Assembly (NCBI RefSeq): GCF_024494355.1
Contig: NZ_JAKNQY010000006.1
Location: 124,001 to 188,000 of the forward strand
Origin: Pseudomonas sp. Q11
Lineage (GTDB): Bacteria; Pseudomonadota; Gammaproteobacteria; Pseudomonadales; Pseudomonadaceae
Length of the DNA: 64,000 bases
Reading direction: 5' to 3'
Part shown: positions 35,569 through 45,059 of the stretch, one piece after another
Layout: every line of letters begins with the position of its first letter
Position numbering within the stretch: position 1 is the first letter of the stretch
Translations under genes and position numbers: made by a program
Notes under the pieces: generated by a model
What the model saw: only the letters and a program-made list of their open reading frames with translations
What the model was told of the DNA's origin: nothing
Database searches by the model: none

Positions 35569-36474
35569 ATGACCGTTCGTATCTCCCAAACCGCTGAAGT
35601 GCAGCAATTCCTCGAGAAAGCATCCGGTTTCGACCAGCCCACCGGGAGCCAGCGGATGAAGCAGGTGGTGCATCGTGTCTTGAACGACTCGATCAAGCTC
35701 ATCGAGGACCTTCAGGTAACCCCCGAAGAGTTCTGGAAGGCTGTCAACTACCTGAACGATTTGGGCCACCGCCAGGAGGCTGGCCTGGTCGTCGCGGGGC
35801 TGGGGCTCGAACATTACCTGGACATGCTGATGGACGCCGAAGATGAACAGGCCGGCCATGTCGGCGGCACGCCACGGACCATTGAGGGCCCGCTGTATGT
35901 GGCCGGCGCGCCGCTGTCGGAGCACTTTGCCCGCCTCGATGACGGCCAGGACCCGGGCACGGTGTTGTTCATGACCGGCCAGGTACGCGACACCGATGGC
36001 GAGCCCCTGGTCAACGCGGTGGTCGATGTCTGGCACGCGAATACCGGCGGTACCTACTCCTATTTCGACCCTTCGCAGTCCGAATTCAACTTGCGTCGGC
36101 GGATCCTGACGGACGCCCAGGGACGCTATCGTTTCCAAAGTATCGTGCCGTCTGGCTACGGCTGCCCGCCGGATGGTCCGACCCAGCAATTGCTTGACCA
36201 GCTGGGGCGTCATGGTCAGCGGCCTGCACACATTCATTTCTTCATTTCGGCGCCTGGACATCGTCACCTGACGACGCAAATCAACCTGGCTGGGGACCGA
36301 TACCTGCACGATGATTTTGCTTATGCAACCCGTGACGAATTGATCGCCGAGATCCGCTTCAGCGACGATGCCAACGGCCAGCGGGCGGATATCGAGTTCG
36401 ACTTTGTCCTTCAACCGACCGCCGCGCCCAAAGACGAAAGCCGTCCCGAGCGAGTGCGAGCGCTGGAGGTGTGA
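35569..36474 (+). CDS. catA: Catechol 1,2-dioxygenase
   Basis: The 301-residue intradiol enzyme cleaves catechol to cis,cis-muconate. The Fe3+ ligands are the tyrosines in TYSYFDPS and SGYGCPP and the two histidines of RPAHIHFFIS. The N-terminal helical linker used for dimerisation is present (MTVRISQTAEVQQFLEKAS). I prefer the ATG at 35569, which follows GAGG by 8 bases, to one five codons upstream. It ends the catBCA operon, with a terminator 21 bases later. Confidence 0.96.
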   Translation: MTVRISQTAEVQQFLEKASGFDQPTGSQRMKQVVHRVLNDSIKLIEDLQVTPEEFWKAVNYLNDLGHRQEAGLVVAGLGLEHYLDMLMDAEDEQAGHVGGTPRTIEGPLYVAGAPLSEHFARLDDGQDPGTVLFMTGQVRDTDGEPLVNAVVDVWHANTGGTYSYFDPSQSEFNLRRRILTDAQGRYRFQSIVPSGYGCPPDGPTQQLLDQLGRHGQRPAHIHFFISAPGHRHLTTQINLAGDRYLHDDFAYATRDELIAEIRFSDDANGQRADIEFDFVLQPTAAPKDESRPERVRALEV

Positions 36475-36495
36475 TTCACCGTTACGCCTGACACC

Positions 36496-36527
36496 AAGCC
36501 CCCGCAGCGATTGCTGACGGGGGCTTT
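36496..36527 (+). terminator. Terminator after catBCA
   Basis: AAGCCCCCG and CGGGGGCTT form a perfect 9-bp stem around a 13-base loop, followed by TTGTGG. The T-tract is short, but the stem is strong and lies between the catA stop and the benR start. Confidence 0.6.
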
Positions 36528-36573
36528 GTGGCTTCAGCCTGGTCTTGAGCAAACAACAAAAAGAGGCGCAAAC

Positions 36574-37542
36574 ATGACCGTGTTATTGAGTGAGCGCAGC
36601 CAGATTTTCGACCGTGCAGATGCCCATGCCGTGTCGGATTACGTTAACCAGCACGTGGGCAGTCACTGCATTCGCCTGCCGCCCAAAGGCCGCCCTCAGG
36701 CCAGCATCAGCCATCGCACGTTTTCGAGCCTGGACTTGTGTCGTATCAGTTATGGCGCCCCCGTGCGAGTCACCTCGACGGCGCTGGAGACCATCTATCA
36801 CCTGCAGATCCTGCTTAACGGCCATTGCCGGTCCGCCGCCCGAGGCCAGGAGCAGATTTTCCGGACCGGCGAAATTCTGCTGATCAACCCGGATGACCCT
36901 GTCGATCTGACGTATTCGGCCGACTGCGAGAAATTCATCGTCAAATTGCCCGTCAGGCTGCTGGAGAACGCCTGCCTGGAGCAGCATTGGACACTTCCCC
37001 AGCAAGGGATCCGGTTCGTGACCGAGCGCCATGAGCTCAAAGAGATGAGTGGTTTTGTGCAACTGCTGGGGCTGATCTGCCATGAAGCCGAAAACGCGGC
37101 GCAAGGGGAGGTCCAGTGCCTGTACGAGCGGATCGTCGCCAACAAGTTGCTGGCGCTGCTGGCAAGCAACGTCTTGAGAGTCGCCCCCCAGGCTGAAGAG
37201 GGCAAGGGATTCGAGCGCGTGCGGCAGTTCATCGAGGAGCACCTGACCCAAGACATCAGCGTCGAACAGTTGATGGCCGTCGCCCGGGTCAGCGAGCGCT
37301 CGCTGTACACGCTGTTCGAGCGCCAGGTCGGCGTTTCACCACGGGACTATATGCGCCAGCGCAAGCTGGAAAGGGTGCATGCGCAGTTGAACAGCGCGAC
37401 CGCCCGCAGCGTGACCGAAGTCGCGCTGGATCACGGTTTCCTGCACCTGGGGCGTTTCTCCGAGGCCTACCGCAAGCGCTTTGGCGAGCTGCCGTCGCAG
37501 ACCTGGCGGCGCCAGCGCCAGCACGTTGCGCCAAGCGGATAG
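36574..37542 (+). CDS. benR: AraC/XylS-type regulator BenR
   Basis: The 322-residue protein has an N-terminal effector domain and two C-terminal helix-turn-helix units (ISVEQLMAVARVSERSLYTLF; SVTEVALDHGFLHLGRFSEAY), as in XylS and BenR. Together with benzoate it should activate the benABCDKF promoter immediately downstream. The ATG at 36574 follows AGAGG. The final codons overlap the first repeat of the likely BenR operator. Benzoate response is known for the family. Confidence 0.93.
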   Translation: MTVLLSERSQIFDRADAHAVSDYVNQHVGSHCIRLPPKGRPQASISHRTFSSLDLCRISYGAPVRVTSTALETIYHLQILLNGHCRSAARGQEQIFRTGEILLINPDDPVDLTYSADCEKFIVKLPVRLLENACLEQHWTLPQQGIRFVTERHELKEMSGFVQLLGLICHEAENAAQGEVQCLYERIVANKLLALLASNVLRVAPQAEEGKGFERVRQFIEEHLTQDISVEQLMAVARVSERSLYTLFERQVGVSPRDYMRQRKLERVHAQLNSATARSVTEVALDHGFLHLGRFSEAYRKRFGELPSQTWRRQRQHVAPSG

Positions 37543-37562
37543 CGATTGGCAGCCAGCGGATA
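37527..37562 (+). promoter_or_regulatory. Tandem BenR/XylS-type operator upstream of benA
   Basis: Two direct repeats, TGCG-CCAAGC-GGATA (37527-37541) and GGCA-GCCAGC-GGATA (37548-37562), fit TGCA-N6-GGNTA with one mismatch each in the first half. Their starts are exactly 21 bases apart, the spacing known for the XylS sites of the TOL Pm promoter. The first repeat runs into the benR stop codon. A TTGACG lies directly after the second. Confidence 0.7.
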
Positions 37563-37627
37563 TTGACGCCGCAAGCGAACACGTAGGGTGAGGGGGCCTG
37601 ATACAAGAACAACCGAGGGCCTACCCC

Positions 37628-39004
37628 ATGATCAGCACGCTCGACAGACTCGCCCGTCAACTCAGCGAATCCGTTCAGGAAGATCCCGCTACCGGGGTCT
37701 TCCGTTGCCGCCGCGACATCTTCACCGACACCGAACTGTTCGCCCTGGAGATGAAGCATATTTTTGAAAGTGGTTGGGTCTACCTGGCGCATGAAAGCCA
37801 GGTACCGGACATCAACGACTACTTCACCACCTACATGGGCCGCCAACCCGTCGTCGTCACCCGCGACAAACAAGGGACGCTGCACGGCCTGGTCAATGCC
37901 TGCGCCCACCGGGGCGCCATGCTGTGCCGGCGCAAACAGGGCAACAAAGGCTCATTCACGTGCCCGTTCCACGGCTGGACCTTCAGCAATGCCGGCAAGC
38001 TGCTTAAAGTCAAAGATGCCAAGACCGGCGCCTACCCTGACAGTTTCGACTGCGACGGCTCCCATGACCTCAAGCGCCTGGGCCGTTTCGAGAATTATCG
38101 CGGCTTCCTGTTCGGCAGTCTCAGCGAAGCGGTTCCGGCACTGAGTGATTACCTGGGCGAAACCCGGGTCATCATCGACCAGATGGTCGACCAGGCGCCC
38201 GAAGGGCTGGAAGTGCTGCGCGGCAGCTCGTCCTACACCTACGATGGCAACTGGAAATTGCAGATCGAGAACGGTGCCGACGGCTATCACGTCAGCTCGG
38301 TGCATTGGAATTACTCGGCAACCATGGGCCGCCGCAACTATGAGGCCGAAGGCACCCGCACCGTGGATGCCAATGGCTGGTCGAAGAGCCTGGGTGGGGT
38401 CTATGCCTTCGAACATGGGCACATCCTGCTGTGGACTCGCCTGCTCAACCCCGAAGTGCGTCCGGTGCATGCGCACCGTGAGGCACTCGCCGAGCGCCTG
38501 GGCCAGGAGCGTGCCGACTTCATCGTCGACCAGACCCGCAACCTGTGCCTGTACCCCAACGTTTACTTGATGGACCAGTTCTCGACGCAGATCCGCGTCG
38601 TGCGGCCCCTCTCAGTCGACAAGACCGAAGTGACGATCTACTGCATGGCGCCCAAGGGCGAAAGTGCCCATGAGCGCACGACCCGCATTCGCCAGTACGA
38701 GGATTTTTTCAACGTCAGTGGCATGGGCACGCCCGACGACCTGGAAGAGTTCCGTGCCTGCCAGACCGGTTATCAGGGGGCGACAAGCCTGTGGAATGAC
38801 CTGAGCCGCGGCGCAAAGCAGTGGATCGAGGGGGCTGACGAGAATGCTCGCGCCATGGGCATGAACCCGCAGCTCAGCGGGGTGAAAACCGAGGACGAGG
38901 GGTTGTTCGTCCGTCAACACGCCCACTGGGCCGCCAGCCTGCAACGAGCGATTGAGTTGGAGCGACAAGGCCTGATTGCCACCGACAAGGAGGTGCGCTC
39001 GTGA
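37628..39004 (+). CDS. benA: Benzoate 1,2-dioxygenase, large (alpha) subunit
   Basis: The 458-residue Rieske oxygenase subunit has the [2Fe-2S] site CAHRGAMLC...CPFHGW (about residues 98-120). The mononuclear iron site is DGYHVSSVH, with Asp218, His221 and His226, plus a later acidic ligand. With BenB and BenC it adds O2 to benzoate, giving the cis-diol. GAGGG precedes the ATG. It opens the benABCDKF operon. Toluate dioxygenase XylX is similar, but chromosomal linkage with cat genes supports ben. Confidence 0.95.
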   Translation: MISTLDRLARQLSESVQEDPATGVFRCRRDIFTDTELFALEMKHIFESGWVYLAHESQVPDINDYFTTYMGRQPVVVTRDKQGTLHGLVNACAHRGAMLCRRKQGNKGSFTCPFHGWTFSNAGKLLKVKDAKTGAYPDSFDCDGSHDLKRLGRFENYRGFLFGSLSEAVPALSDYLGETRVIIDQMVDQAPEGLEVLRGSSSYTYDGNWKLQIENGADGYHVSSVHWNYSATMGRRNYEAEGTRTVDANGWSKSLGGVYAFEHGHILLWTRLLNPEVRPVHAHREALAERLGQERADFIVDQTRNLCLYPNVYLMDQFSTQIRVVRPLSVDKTEVTIYCMAPKGESAHERTTRIRQYEDFFNVSGMGTPDDLEEFRACQTGYQGATSLWNDLSRGAKQWIEGADENARAMGMNPQLSGVKTEDEGLFVRQHAHWAASLQRAIELERQGLIATDKEVRS

Positions 39005-39489
39005 GCATGTCCCGTGACAGCCTGCTGGCTTTTCTCTACCGCGAAGCACGCCTGCTGGATGATCGCCAGTGGGACGAATGGCTGGAGTGCTACTCGCCCA
39101 AAGTCGAGTTCTGGATGCCGGCGTGGGATGACCACGACACGCTGACGCAGGACCCGCAAAGTGAGATTTCGCTGGTGTATTACCCCTGCCGCGACGGCCT
39201 GGAAGACCGAGTTTTCCGCATCAAGACCGAACGCTCCAGTGCCAGCACGCCGGAGCCGCGAACCGTGCATTTCATCACCAACCTCGAGGTACTGGCTGAA
39301 GACGCCGGATACGTGGAGCTGCGTTTCAACTGGCAAACCCTCAGCCATCGCTACAAGACCACGGATACGTATTTCGGCACATCTTTCTATCGCCTGGACA
39401 TCAGCGCTGAACAGCCGCTGATCACACGCAAGAAAGTGGTGCTGAAAAACGACTACATCCATCAGGTCATCGACATCTATCACTTCTGA
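39001..39489 (+). CDS. benB: Benzoate 1,2-dioxygenase, small (beta) subunit
   Basis: The 162-residue protein has the typical length and fold signature (AFLYREARLLDDRQWDEWLE; YRLDIS; VLKNDYIHQVIDIYHF). It has no metal site; it forms the alpha3beta3 core with BenA. The GTG at 39001 overlaps the benA stop codon, with an in-frame ATG two codons later as alternative. Confidence 0.94.
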   Translation: MSMSRDSLLAFLYREARLLDDRQWDEWLECYSPKVEFWMPAWDDHDTLTQDPQSEISLVYYPCRDGLEDRVFRIKTERSSASTPEPRTVHFITNLEVLAEDAGYVELRFNWQTLSHRYKTTDTYFGTSFYRLDISAEQPLITRKKVVLKNDYIHQVIDIYHF

Positions 39490-39499
39490 GGACAGCGCC

Positions 39500-40516
39500 A
39501 TGACGTACTCCATAGCCCTCAATTTTGAAGACGGGGTGACCCGTTTCATCGACTGCAAAGTGGGTGAGAAGGTGCTGGATGCCGCCTTTCGCCAACGTAT
39601 CAACCTGCCCATGGATTGCTCGGACGGTGTTTGCGGCACCTGCAAATGCCGCTGCGAGACCGGCGCCTATGATCTGGGCGACGAGTACATTGACGATGCG
39701 CTGACGGAGGACGAAGCGCAGGAACGGCAAGTCCTGACCTGCCAGATGGTGCCGCAATCCGACTGTGTCATCGCCGTGCCGGTGCCTTCCAGCGCTTGCA
39801 AGACCGGCACCACCCGGTACGCTGCCAGCGTCGCCGGCATTGCCCGGCATGCCGATGCCGCGGTGGAAATCAGCTTCGAGCTGGACCAGGCCGCGATTTT
39901 CCTGCCCGGTCAGTACGTCAATATAGAGGTGCCGGGCAGTGGTCAGACCCGCTCGTATTCCTTCAGCAGTCGGCCAGGCGAAAAGCACGCCAGTTTCTTG
40001 ATAAAGCATGTTCCCGGCGGCTTGATGAGCAGTTGGCTGGAACGTGCCCGGCAAGCCGAGACAGTTGCCATGACAGGGCCGTTGGGCAGCTTCTATCTAC
40101 GTGAGGTTACTCGGCCACTGTTGTTCCTGGCCGGAGGTACCGGGCTTGCACCGTTCCTGTCGATGCTTGAAGTACTCGCCGAACGTGCGGAAACGCAACT
40201 GGTGTCATTGATCTACGGTGTGACTCGCGATCAGGACCTGGTGATGGTCGAGGCCCTGGAAGCCTTCGCCGCGCGCCTGCCGAACTTCAGTTTCGTAACC
40301 TGCGTGGCGGACCCCGGAACCGCTCATCCTCGCCAAGGCTATGTCACCCAGCACATGGCGCCAGCCGTGCTCAACAACGGTGATGTCGACGTGTACCTCT
40401 GCGGGCCACCGCCGATGGTTGATGCCGTACGCCGGCATTTCAAGGAACAAGGTGTCACCCCGGCGAGCTTTCACTACGAGAAGTTCACCCCCAACGCCAT
40501 CGTTGACGCCGCCTGA
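39500..40516 (+). CDS. benC: Benzoate dioxygenase electron-transfer component
   Basis: The 338-residue reductase combines a plant-type ferredoxin domain (CSDGVCGTCKCRCETG, plus a later Cys in VLTCQM), an FAD domain (TRSYSFSS) and an NADH domain (LFLAGGTGLAPFLSML and YLCGPPPMV). It passes electrons from NADH to the BenAB oxygenase. It follows benB by 10 bases. Length and domain order match BenC/XylZ. Confidence 0.95.
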   Translation: MTYSIALNFEDGVTRFIDCKVGEKVLDAAFRQRINLPMDCSDGVCGTCKCRCETGAYDLGDEYIDDALTEDEAQERQVLTCQMVPQSDCVIAVPVPSSACKTGTTRYAASVAGIARHADAAVEISFELDQAAIFLPGQYVNIEVPGSGQTRSYSFSSRPGEKHASFLIKHVPGGLMSSWLERARQAETVAMTGPLGSFYLREVTRPLLFLAGGTGLAPFLSMLEVLAERAETQLVSLIYGVTRDQDLVMVEALEAFAARLPNFSFVTCVADPGTAHPRQGYVTQHMAPAVLNNGDVDVYLCGPPPMVDAVRRHFKEQGVTPASFHYEKFTPNAIVDAA

Positions 40517-40526
40517 GGACACTGAA

Positions 40527-41288
40527 ATGAACCCACGTTTCAACGAAAAGGTTGCGCTGGTCACCGGTGCAGCCCAGGGCATCGGTCGGTGTGTTGCCGA
40601 GCGATTGCTGGAGGAGGGCGCGTTGCTGGTTGCCGTCGACCGCTCTGAACTGGTCCACGAACTGCAGCATGAACATGCGCTGACCTTGACGGCTGACCTG
40701 GAGCAATACGCGGAGTGCGCACAGGTAATGGCCACGACCAAAGCGCGTTTCGGGCGTATAGACATCCTGATCAACAACGTTGGCGGGACGATCTGGGCCA
40801 AACCGTTTGAGCACTACGCCGAACATGAAATCGAAGCCGAAGTACGTCGTTCCTTGTTCCCGACGCTGTGGTGCTGCCACAGCGTATTGCCCTGCATGCT
40901 CGAACAGGGTAGCGGCGTGATCGTCAACGTTTCATCGATTGCCACGCGCAGCGTCAATCGCGTTCCGTACGGCGCGGCCAAAGGCGGCGTCAATGCGCTG
41001 ACTGCCTGTCTGGCGCTAGAAACCGCCGGCAGCGGCATCCGGGTCAATGCCACGGCCCCCGGCGGCACCGAAGCGCCGGCGCGCCGCATTCCTCGCAACA
41101 GTCAGCCGCAAAGCGAGCAGGAGCGGGTCTGGTACCAACAAATCGTCGATCAGACCATCGACAGCAGCCCGATGAAACGCTACGGGACCCTCGATGAGCA
41201 AGTCGGCGCCATTCTGTTCCTGGCATCAGATGAGGCTTCCTACATCACCGGCGTGACATTGCCGGTAGGGGGCGGCGACCTGGGCTGA
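40527..41288 (+). CDS. benD: Benzoate cis-diol dehydrogenase
   Basis: The 253-residue SDR has TGAAQGIGR, NNVGG, VNVSSIATR and YGAAKGG with the catalytic Tyr and Lys. It oxidises and decarboxylates 1,6-dihydroxycyclohexa-2,4-diene-1-carboxylate to catechol using NAD. The ATG at 40527 follows GAGGAC and starts 10 bases after benC; a longer frame would run well into benC. The product feeds CatA. Confidence 0.94.
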   Translation: MNPRFNEKVALVTGAAQGIGRCVAERLLEEGALLVAVDRSELVHELQHEHALTLTADLEQYAECAQVMATTKARFGRIDILINNVGGTIWAKPFEHYAEHEIEAEVRRSLFPTLWCCHSVLPCMLEQGSGVIVNVSSIATRSVNRVPYGAAKGGVNALTACLALETAGSGIRVNATAPGGTEAPARRIPRNSQPQSEQERVWYQQIVDQTIDSSPMKRYGTLDEQVGAILFLASDEASYITGVTLPVGGGDLG

Positions 41289-41343
41289 CGCTGCGGCAGT
41301 ACCTACGGATCTCACACACAACAAAAATAATGAGAGTAAAGCC

Positions 41344-42684
41344 ATGCGGACCATCGACGTACATTCGATCATCGACAACGCCCCTTTCGGGCGCTTCCAT
41401 TGGCTGGTCATGGGCTTATGCGCCTTGCTGTTGATCTTTGACGGCTATGACCTGTTCATCTACGGCGTGGTCTTGCCAGCGATCATGAAGGAGTGGGGGC
41501 TGACGCCTCTGCAGGCCGGCGCGCTGGGCAGCTATGCACTGTTTGGCATGATGTTCGGTGCTTTGGCATTCGGCAGTCTGGCCGACAAGATCGGCCGCAA
41601 GAAAGGCATCACCATCTGCTTCGCGCTGTTCAGCATGGCGACGGTGATCAATGGTTTCGCCAGCACGCCCGGCGAGTTCGGCGTATGCCGTTTCATCGCC
41701 GGGCTTGGATGTGGCGGGCTGATGCCCAACGCGGTCGCGCTGATGAACGAGTACGCGCCGAAAAAAATGCGCAGTACCTTGGTTGCGTTGATGTTCAGCG
41801 GCTATTCCCTCGGCGGCATGCTGTCGGCCGGTGTCGGTATCTTCATGCTGCCGCGTTTTGGTTGGTCGTCGATGTTCTTCGTCGCGACCCTGCCATTGTT
41901 GCTTCTGCCGTTGATTCTTCACTACCTCCCGGAGTCCATTGGCTTTCTCATCCGCCAGGGCCGCACCGAACAGGCCCGTGAGCTGCTCGAGCGCCTGGCG
42001 CCAGGGAGCGACATCAGCGTCGAAGACACGCTTCAACTAAATGAAACCAAGGGCAAGGGCGCATCAGTACTGGAGCTGTTCAGGGATGGCCTCGGTGTAA
42101 GAACGGTGGCGATCTGGGTGGCGTTTTTCTGTTGCCTGCTGATGGTCTACGCATTGAGCTCGTGGCTGCCCAAGCTGATGGCCAACTCCGGCTACAGCCT
42201 GGGTTCAAGCCTGTCGTTCTTGCTGGCGTTGAATTTTGGCGGCATGGCAGGCGCGATTCTGGGAGGGTGGCTTGGGGATCGGCTGAATCTGGTGAAAGTC
42301 ATGATCGGATTCTTTCTTGCTGCCGCACTCTCCATCAGCCTGCTGGGTATCAACAGCCCGATGCCGGTGCTGTACCTGCTCATCTTCATCGCCGGTGCTA
42401 CCACTATCGGCACGCAAATCCTGTTGTACGCCGGTGCCGCACAGCTTTATGGCTTGAACATTCGCTCCACGGGCCTGGGCTGGGCCTCCGGAATTGGTCG
42501 CAACGGCGCAATCGTCGGTCCGCTCTTGGGCGGCGCACTGATGGGGATCGAATTGCCCCTGCAACTGAACTTCATGGCCTTTGCCGTTCCGGGCGCCATT
42601 GCGGCACTGGCAATGACCGCGTTCGCCCTGAACGAACGTCGCACCCTGCCTGCTGCGATTGAAGCACCCTCGGTAAAGGCCTGA
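41344..42684 (+). CDS. benK: Benzoate MFS transporter
   Basis: The 446-residue inner-membrane protein belongs to the aromatic acid:H+ symporter family. The conserved DGYDLFIYGVVLP in helix 1 contains the acid-binding Asp, and GSLADKIGRKKG is the loop 2-3 signature. Twelve helices are predicted. Proton-coupled benzoate uptake is the expected role from family and operon position. Confidence 0.92.
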   Translation: MRTIDVHSIIDNAPFGRFHWLVMGLCALLLIFDGYDLFIYGVVLPAIMKEWGLTPLQAGALGSYALFGMMFGALAFGSLADKIGRKKGITICFALFSMATVINGFASTPGEFGVCRFIAGLGCGGLMPNAVALMNEYAPKKMRSTLVALMFSGYSLGGMLSAGVGIFMLPRFGWSSMFFVATLPLLLLPLILHYLPESIGFLIRQGRTEQARELLERLAPGSDISVEDTLQLNETKGKGASVLELFRDGLGVRTVAIWVAFFCCLLMVYALSSWLPKLMANSGYSLGSSLSFLLALNFGGMAGAILGGWLGDRLNLVKVMIGFFLAAALSISLLGINSPMPVLYLLIFIAGATTIGTQILLYAGAAQLYGLNIRSTGLGWASGIGRNGAIVGPLLGGALMGIELPLQLNFMAFAVPGAIAALAMTAFALNERRTLPAAIEAPSVKA

Positions 42685-42699
42685 CGCCGAGCGTAATAG

Positions 42700-42720
42700 C
42701 CCGCACGTCATGACGGCGGG
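42700..42720. other. Dyad between benK and benF
   Basis: CCCGC, A, CGTCATGACG, GCGGG form a nearly perfect stem around a self-complementary centre. No T-tract follows, so it may shape mRNA stability between transporter and porin genes rather than end transcription. Confidence 0.35.
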
Positions 42721-42761
42721 ATCATGAGCTGTCGATAAATAACAATAATTAAGAGCACAAC

Positions 42762-44018
42762 ATGAATCAGCAAACCATACCGCGTTTCTGGCTTTCACTC
42801 CTGGGCGTGCCACTCGTCGCGTCGGCGGCGGACCAAGGCTTGCTCGAAGGTTCCACCGCCACCTTGCAAGCTCGCAACTATTACTTCAGCCGGGACTATT
42901 CCGACATCGTCGGCGCAAATCGGCAATCCAAGGCCGAGGAGTGGGGACAGGGTTTCATCCTGACGTTCAAATCCGGCTACACACAGGGGCCTGTGGGGTT
43001 CGGCATAGATGCGCTAGGGACGCTGGGCCTCAAGCTCGACAGCAGCCCTGACCGGGTCAATACCGGGTTGTTGCCGGTCACGGACGATGGTCGTGCGGCT
43101 GACGATTACAGCCGTCTGGGCCTGACGTTCAAAGCGAAAGTCTCTAAAACCGAACTGAAGGTCGGGGAGCTACAACCGAATCTTCCGATACTTGCCTTCA
43201 GCGACATACGTCTGCTGCCCCCGAGTTATCAGGGGGTGAGCATCAGCTCCAGCGAGATCAGTGGCCTGACTGTACAAGCAGGTCACTTGACGACGACCAG
43301 CCTGCGCAACGAAGCCGGCGACGAAAAAATGCTCGCCATGCTGGGCCATGTGCCTCAACGCCAGGCTGACAGCGATGCTTTCAACTACCTCGGCGGCGAC
43401 TACAGCTTCAACAGCAATCGCACCAGCGTCAGCCTCTGGCACGGCCAGCTGAAAGACATCTATGCCCAGGATTTCATTGGTTTCAAGCACAGCCAGCCCA
43501 TGGGCGACTGGGTTCTGGGCGCCAATCTCGGCTATTACGATGCCAGCGAGGACGGCAGTGAAATGCTGGGAAAAATCGATAACCAGGCGTTCTTTTCGTT
43601 GCTGTCTGCGAAACGTGGTGGCCACACCTTTTATGTCGGTTACCAGGCGATGTATGGCGACAGTGCGTTCCCCAGGGTTTTCGCCAACGTCACGCCTCTG
43701 GGTAACGAGGTGCCAACTTATGAGTTCGCCTATACCGATGAGCGTTCCTGGCAGGCTCGTTACGACTATGACTTCGCTGCAATGGGGGTGCCTGGCCTCA
43801 CGACGACGGTGCGCTACATCACGGGTGACAACGTGAACACCGGCGCGGGTTTTGAGGGCAAGGATCGCGAGCGCGACCTGGATATCGGCTACGCGTTCCA
43901 GAACGGTTTTTTAAGCGGCTTGGGGGTACGCGTGCGCAACGTCATGGCGCGTTCTAACTACCGCAGCGACATCGACGAGAACCGGTTGATCGTCAGTTAC
44001 ACCTGGAAGCTGCTCTGA
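42762..44018 (+). CDS. benF: BenF-like OprD family porin
   Basis: The 418-residue outer-membrane protein has a signal peptide (cut near ASAADQ) and the OprD plan ([46 protein letters not shown]; final [11 protein letters not shown]). At the end of the ben operon it should be the benzoate channel BenF; the paralogue at 25774-27093 is clearly different. Benzoate specificity follows from position. Confidence 0.9.
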   Translation: MNQQTIPRFWLSLLGVPLVASAADQGLLEGSTATLQARNYYFSRDYSDIVGANRQSKAEEWGQGFILTFKSGYTQGPVGFGIDALGTLGLKLDSSPDRVNTGLLPVTDDGRAADDYSRLGLTFKAKVSKTELKVGELQPNLPILAFSDIRLLPPSYQGVSISSSEISGLTVQAGHLTTTSLRNEAGDEKMLAMLGHVPQRQADSDAFNYLGGDYSFNSNRTSVSLWHGQLKDIYAQDFIGFKHSQPMGDWVLGANLGYYDASEDGSEMLGKIDNQAFFSLLSAKRGGHTFYVGYQAMYGDSAFPRVFANVTPLGNEVPTYEFAYTDERSWQARYDYDFAAMGVPGLTTTVRYITGDNVNTGAGFEGKDRERDLDIGYAFQNGFLSGLGVRVRNVMARSNYRSDIDENRLIVSYTWKLL

Positions 44019-44188
44019 CCTGCTCGGTGCATCCGATACCATCCCGGCAGGTGCACATGACCCGATAAGCGACGCTGTTGCGTGGGATCTTCAGTCCGAC
44101 AGGGACTGCGAGCGCCCGACAGACGCTGCGGGATCTGCAGCGCCTGGAGGACTCCACGCGTGGCGAATGCCCGGGGAACCTATTCAGA
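44019..44188. other. Intergenic region after the ben operon
   Basis: The 170 bases between the convergent benF and SDR genes hold a small hairpin, CAGTCC-GACAG-GGACTG (44092-44108), without a T-tract. No gene is seen. It may end the ben transcript weakly. Confidence 0.3.
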
Positions 44189-44968
44189 TCAAGGGGCCTT
44201 GTTCTCGATCAAGCAGTTCCCACCATCCACCACAATGACTTCGCCCGTGAGGTAGCTCGCCTCTGAAGACGCAAGGAACGCAACCACTGCAGCCACCTCT
44301 TCGGGACGTCCGGCCCGGCCCATCGGTGTGTAACCTGCCGCCTTGGCTTCCTCGGCAGTGGTCGACCCTGTGGTGATCCAGCCGGGAGCGACGCTGTTTA
44401 CCGTGATCCCTTGCTGGGCGACTTCCAGCGCCAGGCTCATGCTCATTCCAACCATCGCGGCCTTTGCGGCGCTGTAAGCCGCTTCACCGGGGTTGCTGCA
44501 GCGGGTGCCGGTAGTGGAACTGATGTTGACGATGCGCCCGTAACGGCGCACCCGCATCCCGGGCAGCGCCGCCCGTGTAAGCAGAAAAGCCGTGGTCAAG
44601 TTTCGCGCCAGTGTAAGGTTCCAGGTGTGCAGATCCATGGTTTCCAAGTCGGAAAAAAACTCCGGGCTTCCTTGCATGGCCATACCCGCGTTGTTGACCA
44701 GAATATCGATCTGCCCCCAGAGGGACTCTGCCCACGCCATGAACTCACGTACATGGTTTTCATCGGTAAGATCGAGGGCCCGCCCTTCGACTTCGAACCC
44801 TTCGGCGCGCAGTTCTGCGACTCGATCATTGATTCGCGCACTGCTGGCGGTGACGATCAGTTTGGCACCAGCAGTACCCAGTCTGCGCGCGATCGCCATG
44901 CCGATCCCAATCTCACTTCCAACCCCACTGACAAGGGCTACAGGGTTCTGTCTGGTTGCGTTTGGCAT
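44189..44968 (-). CDS. SDR family oxidoreductase (FabG-like)
   Basis: The 259-residue protein has the NAD(P) site SGVGSEIGIGMAIARRL, NNAG in LVNNAGMAM, VNISSTTG and YSAAKAAMVG with catalytic Tyr and Lys. It ends with LTGEVIVVDGG. It is the last gene behind the TRAP genes (91-base gap) and probably oxidises a hydroxy acid brought in by that transporter. A TGGAG site precedes the ATG. The substrate is unknown. Confidence 0.88.
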   Translation of the reverse strand: MPNATRQNPVALVSGVGSEIGIGMAIARRLGTAGAKLIVTASSARINDRVAELRAEGFEVEGRALDLTDENHVREFMAWAESLWGQIDILVNNAGMAMQGSPEFFSDLETMDLHTWNLTLARNLTTAFLLTRAALPGMRVRRYGRIVNISSTTGTRCSNPGEAAYSAAKAAMVGMSMSLALEVAQQGITVNSVAPGWITTGSTTAEEAKAAGYTPMGRAGRPEEVAAVVAFLASSEASYLTGEVIVVDGGNCLIENKAP

Positions 44969-45059
44969 GGTGTCTCCAGAGGTTGTAGGTGATTGCCGGG
45001 TGTCATATATACACCCAGATCAATCTCCGAATGCCGCCCCTTATAGCGCCTTGCTCGAA

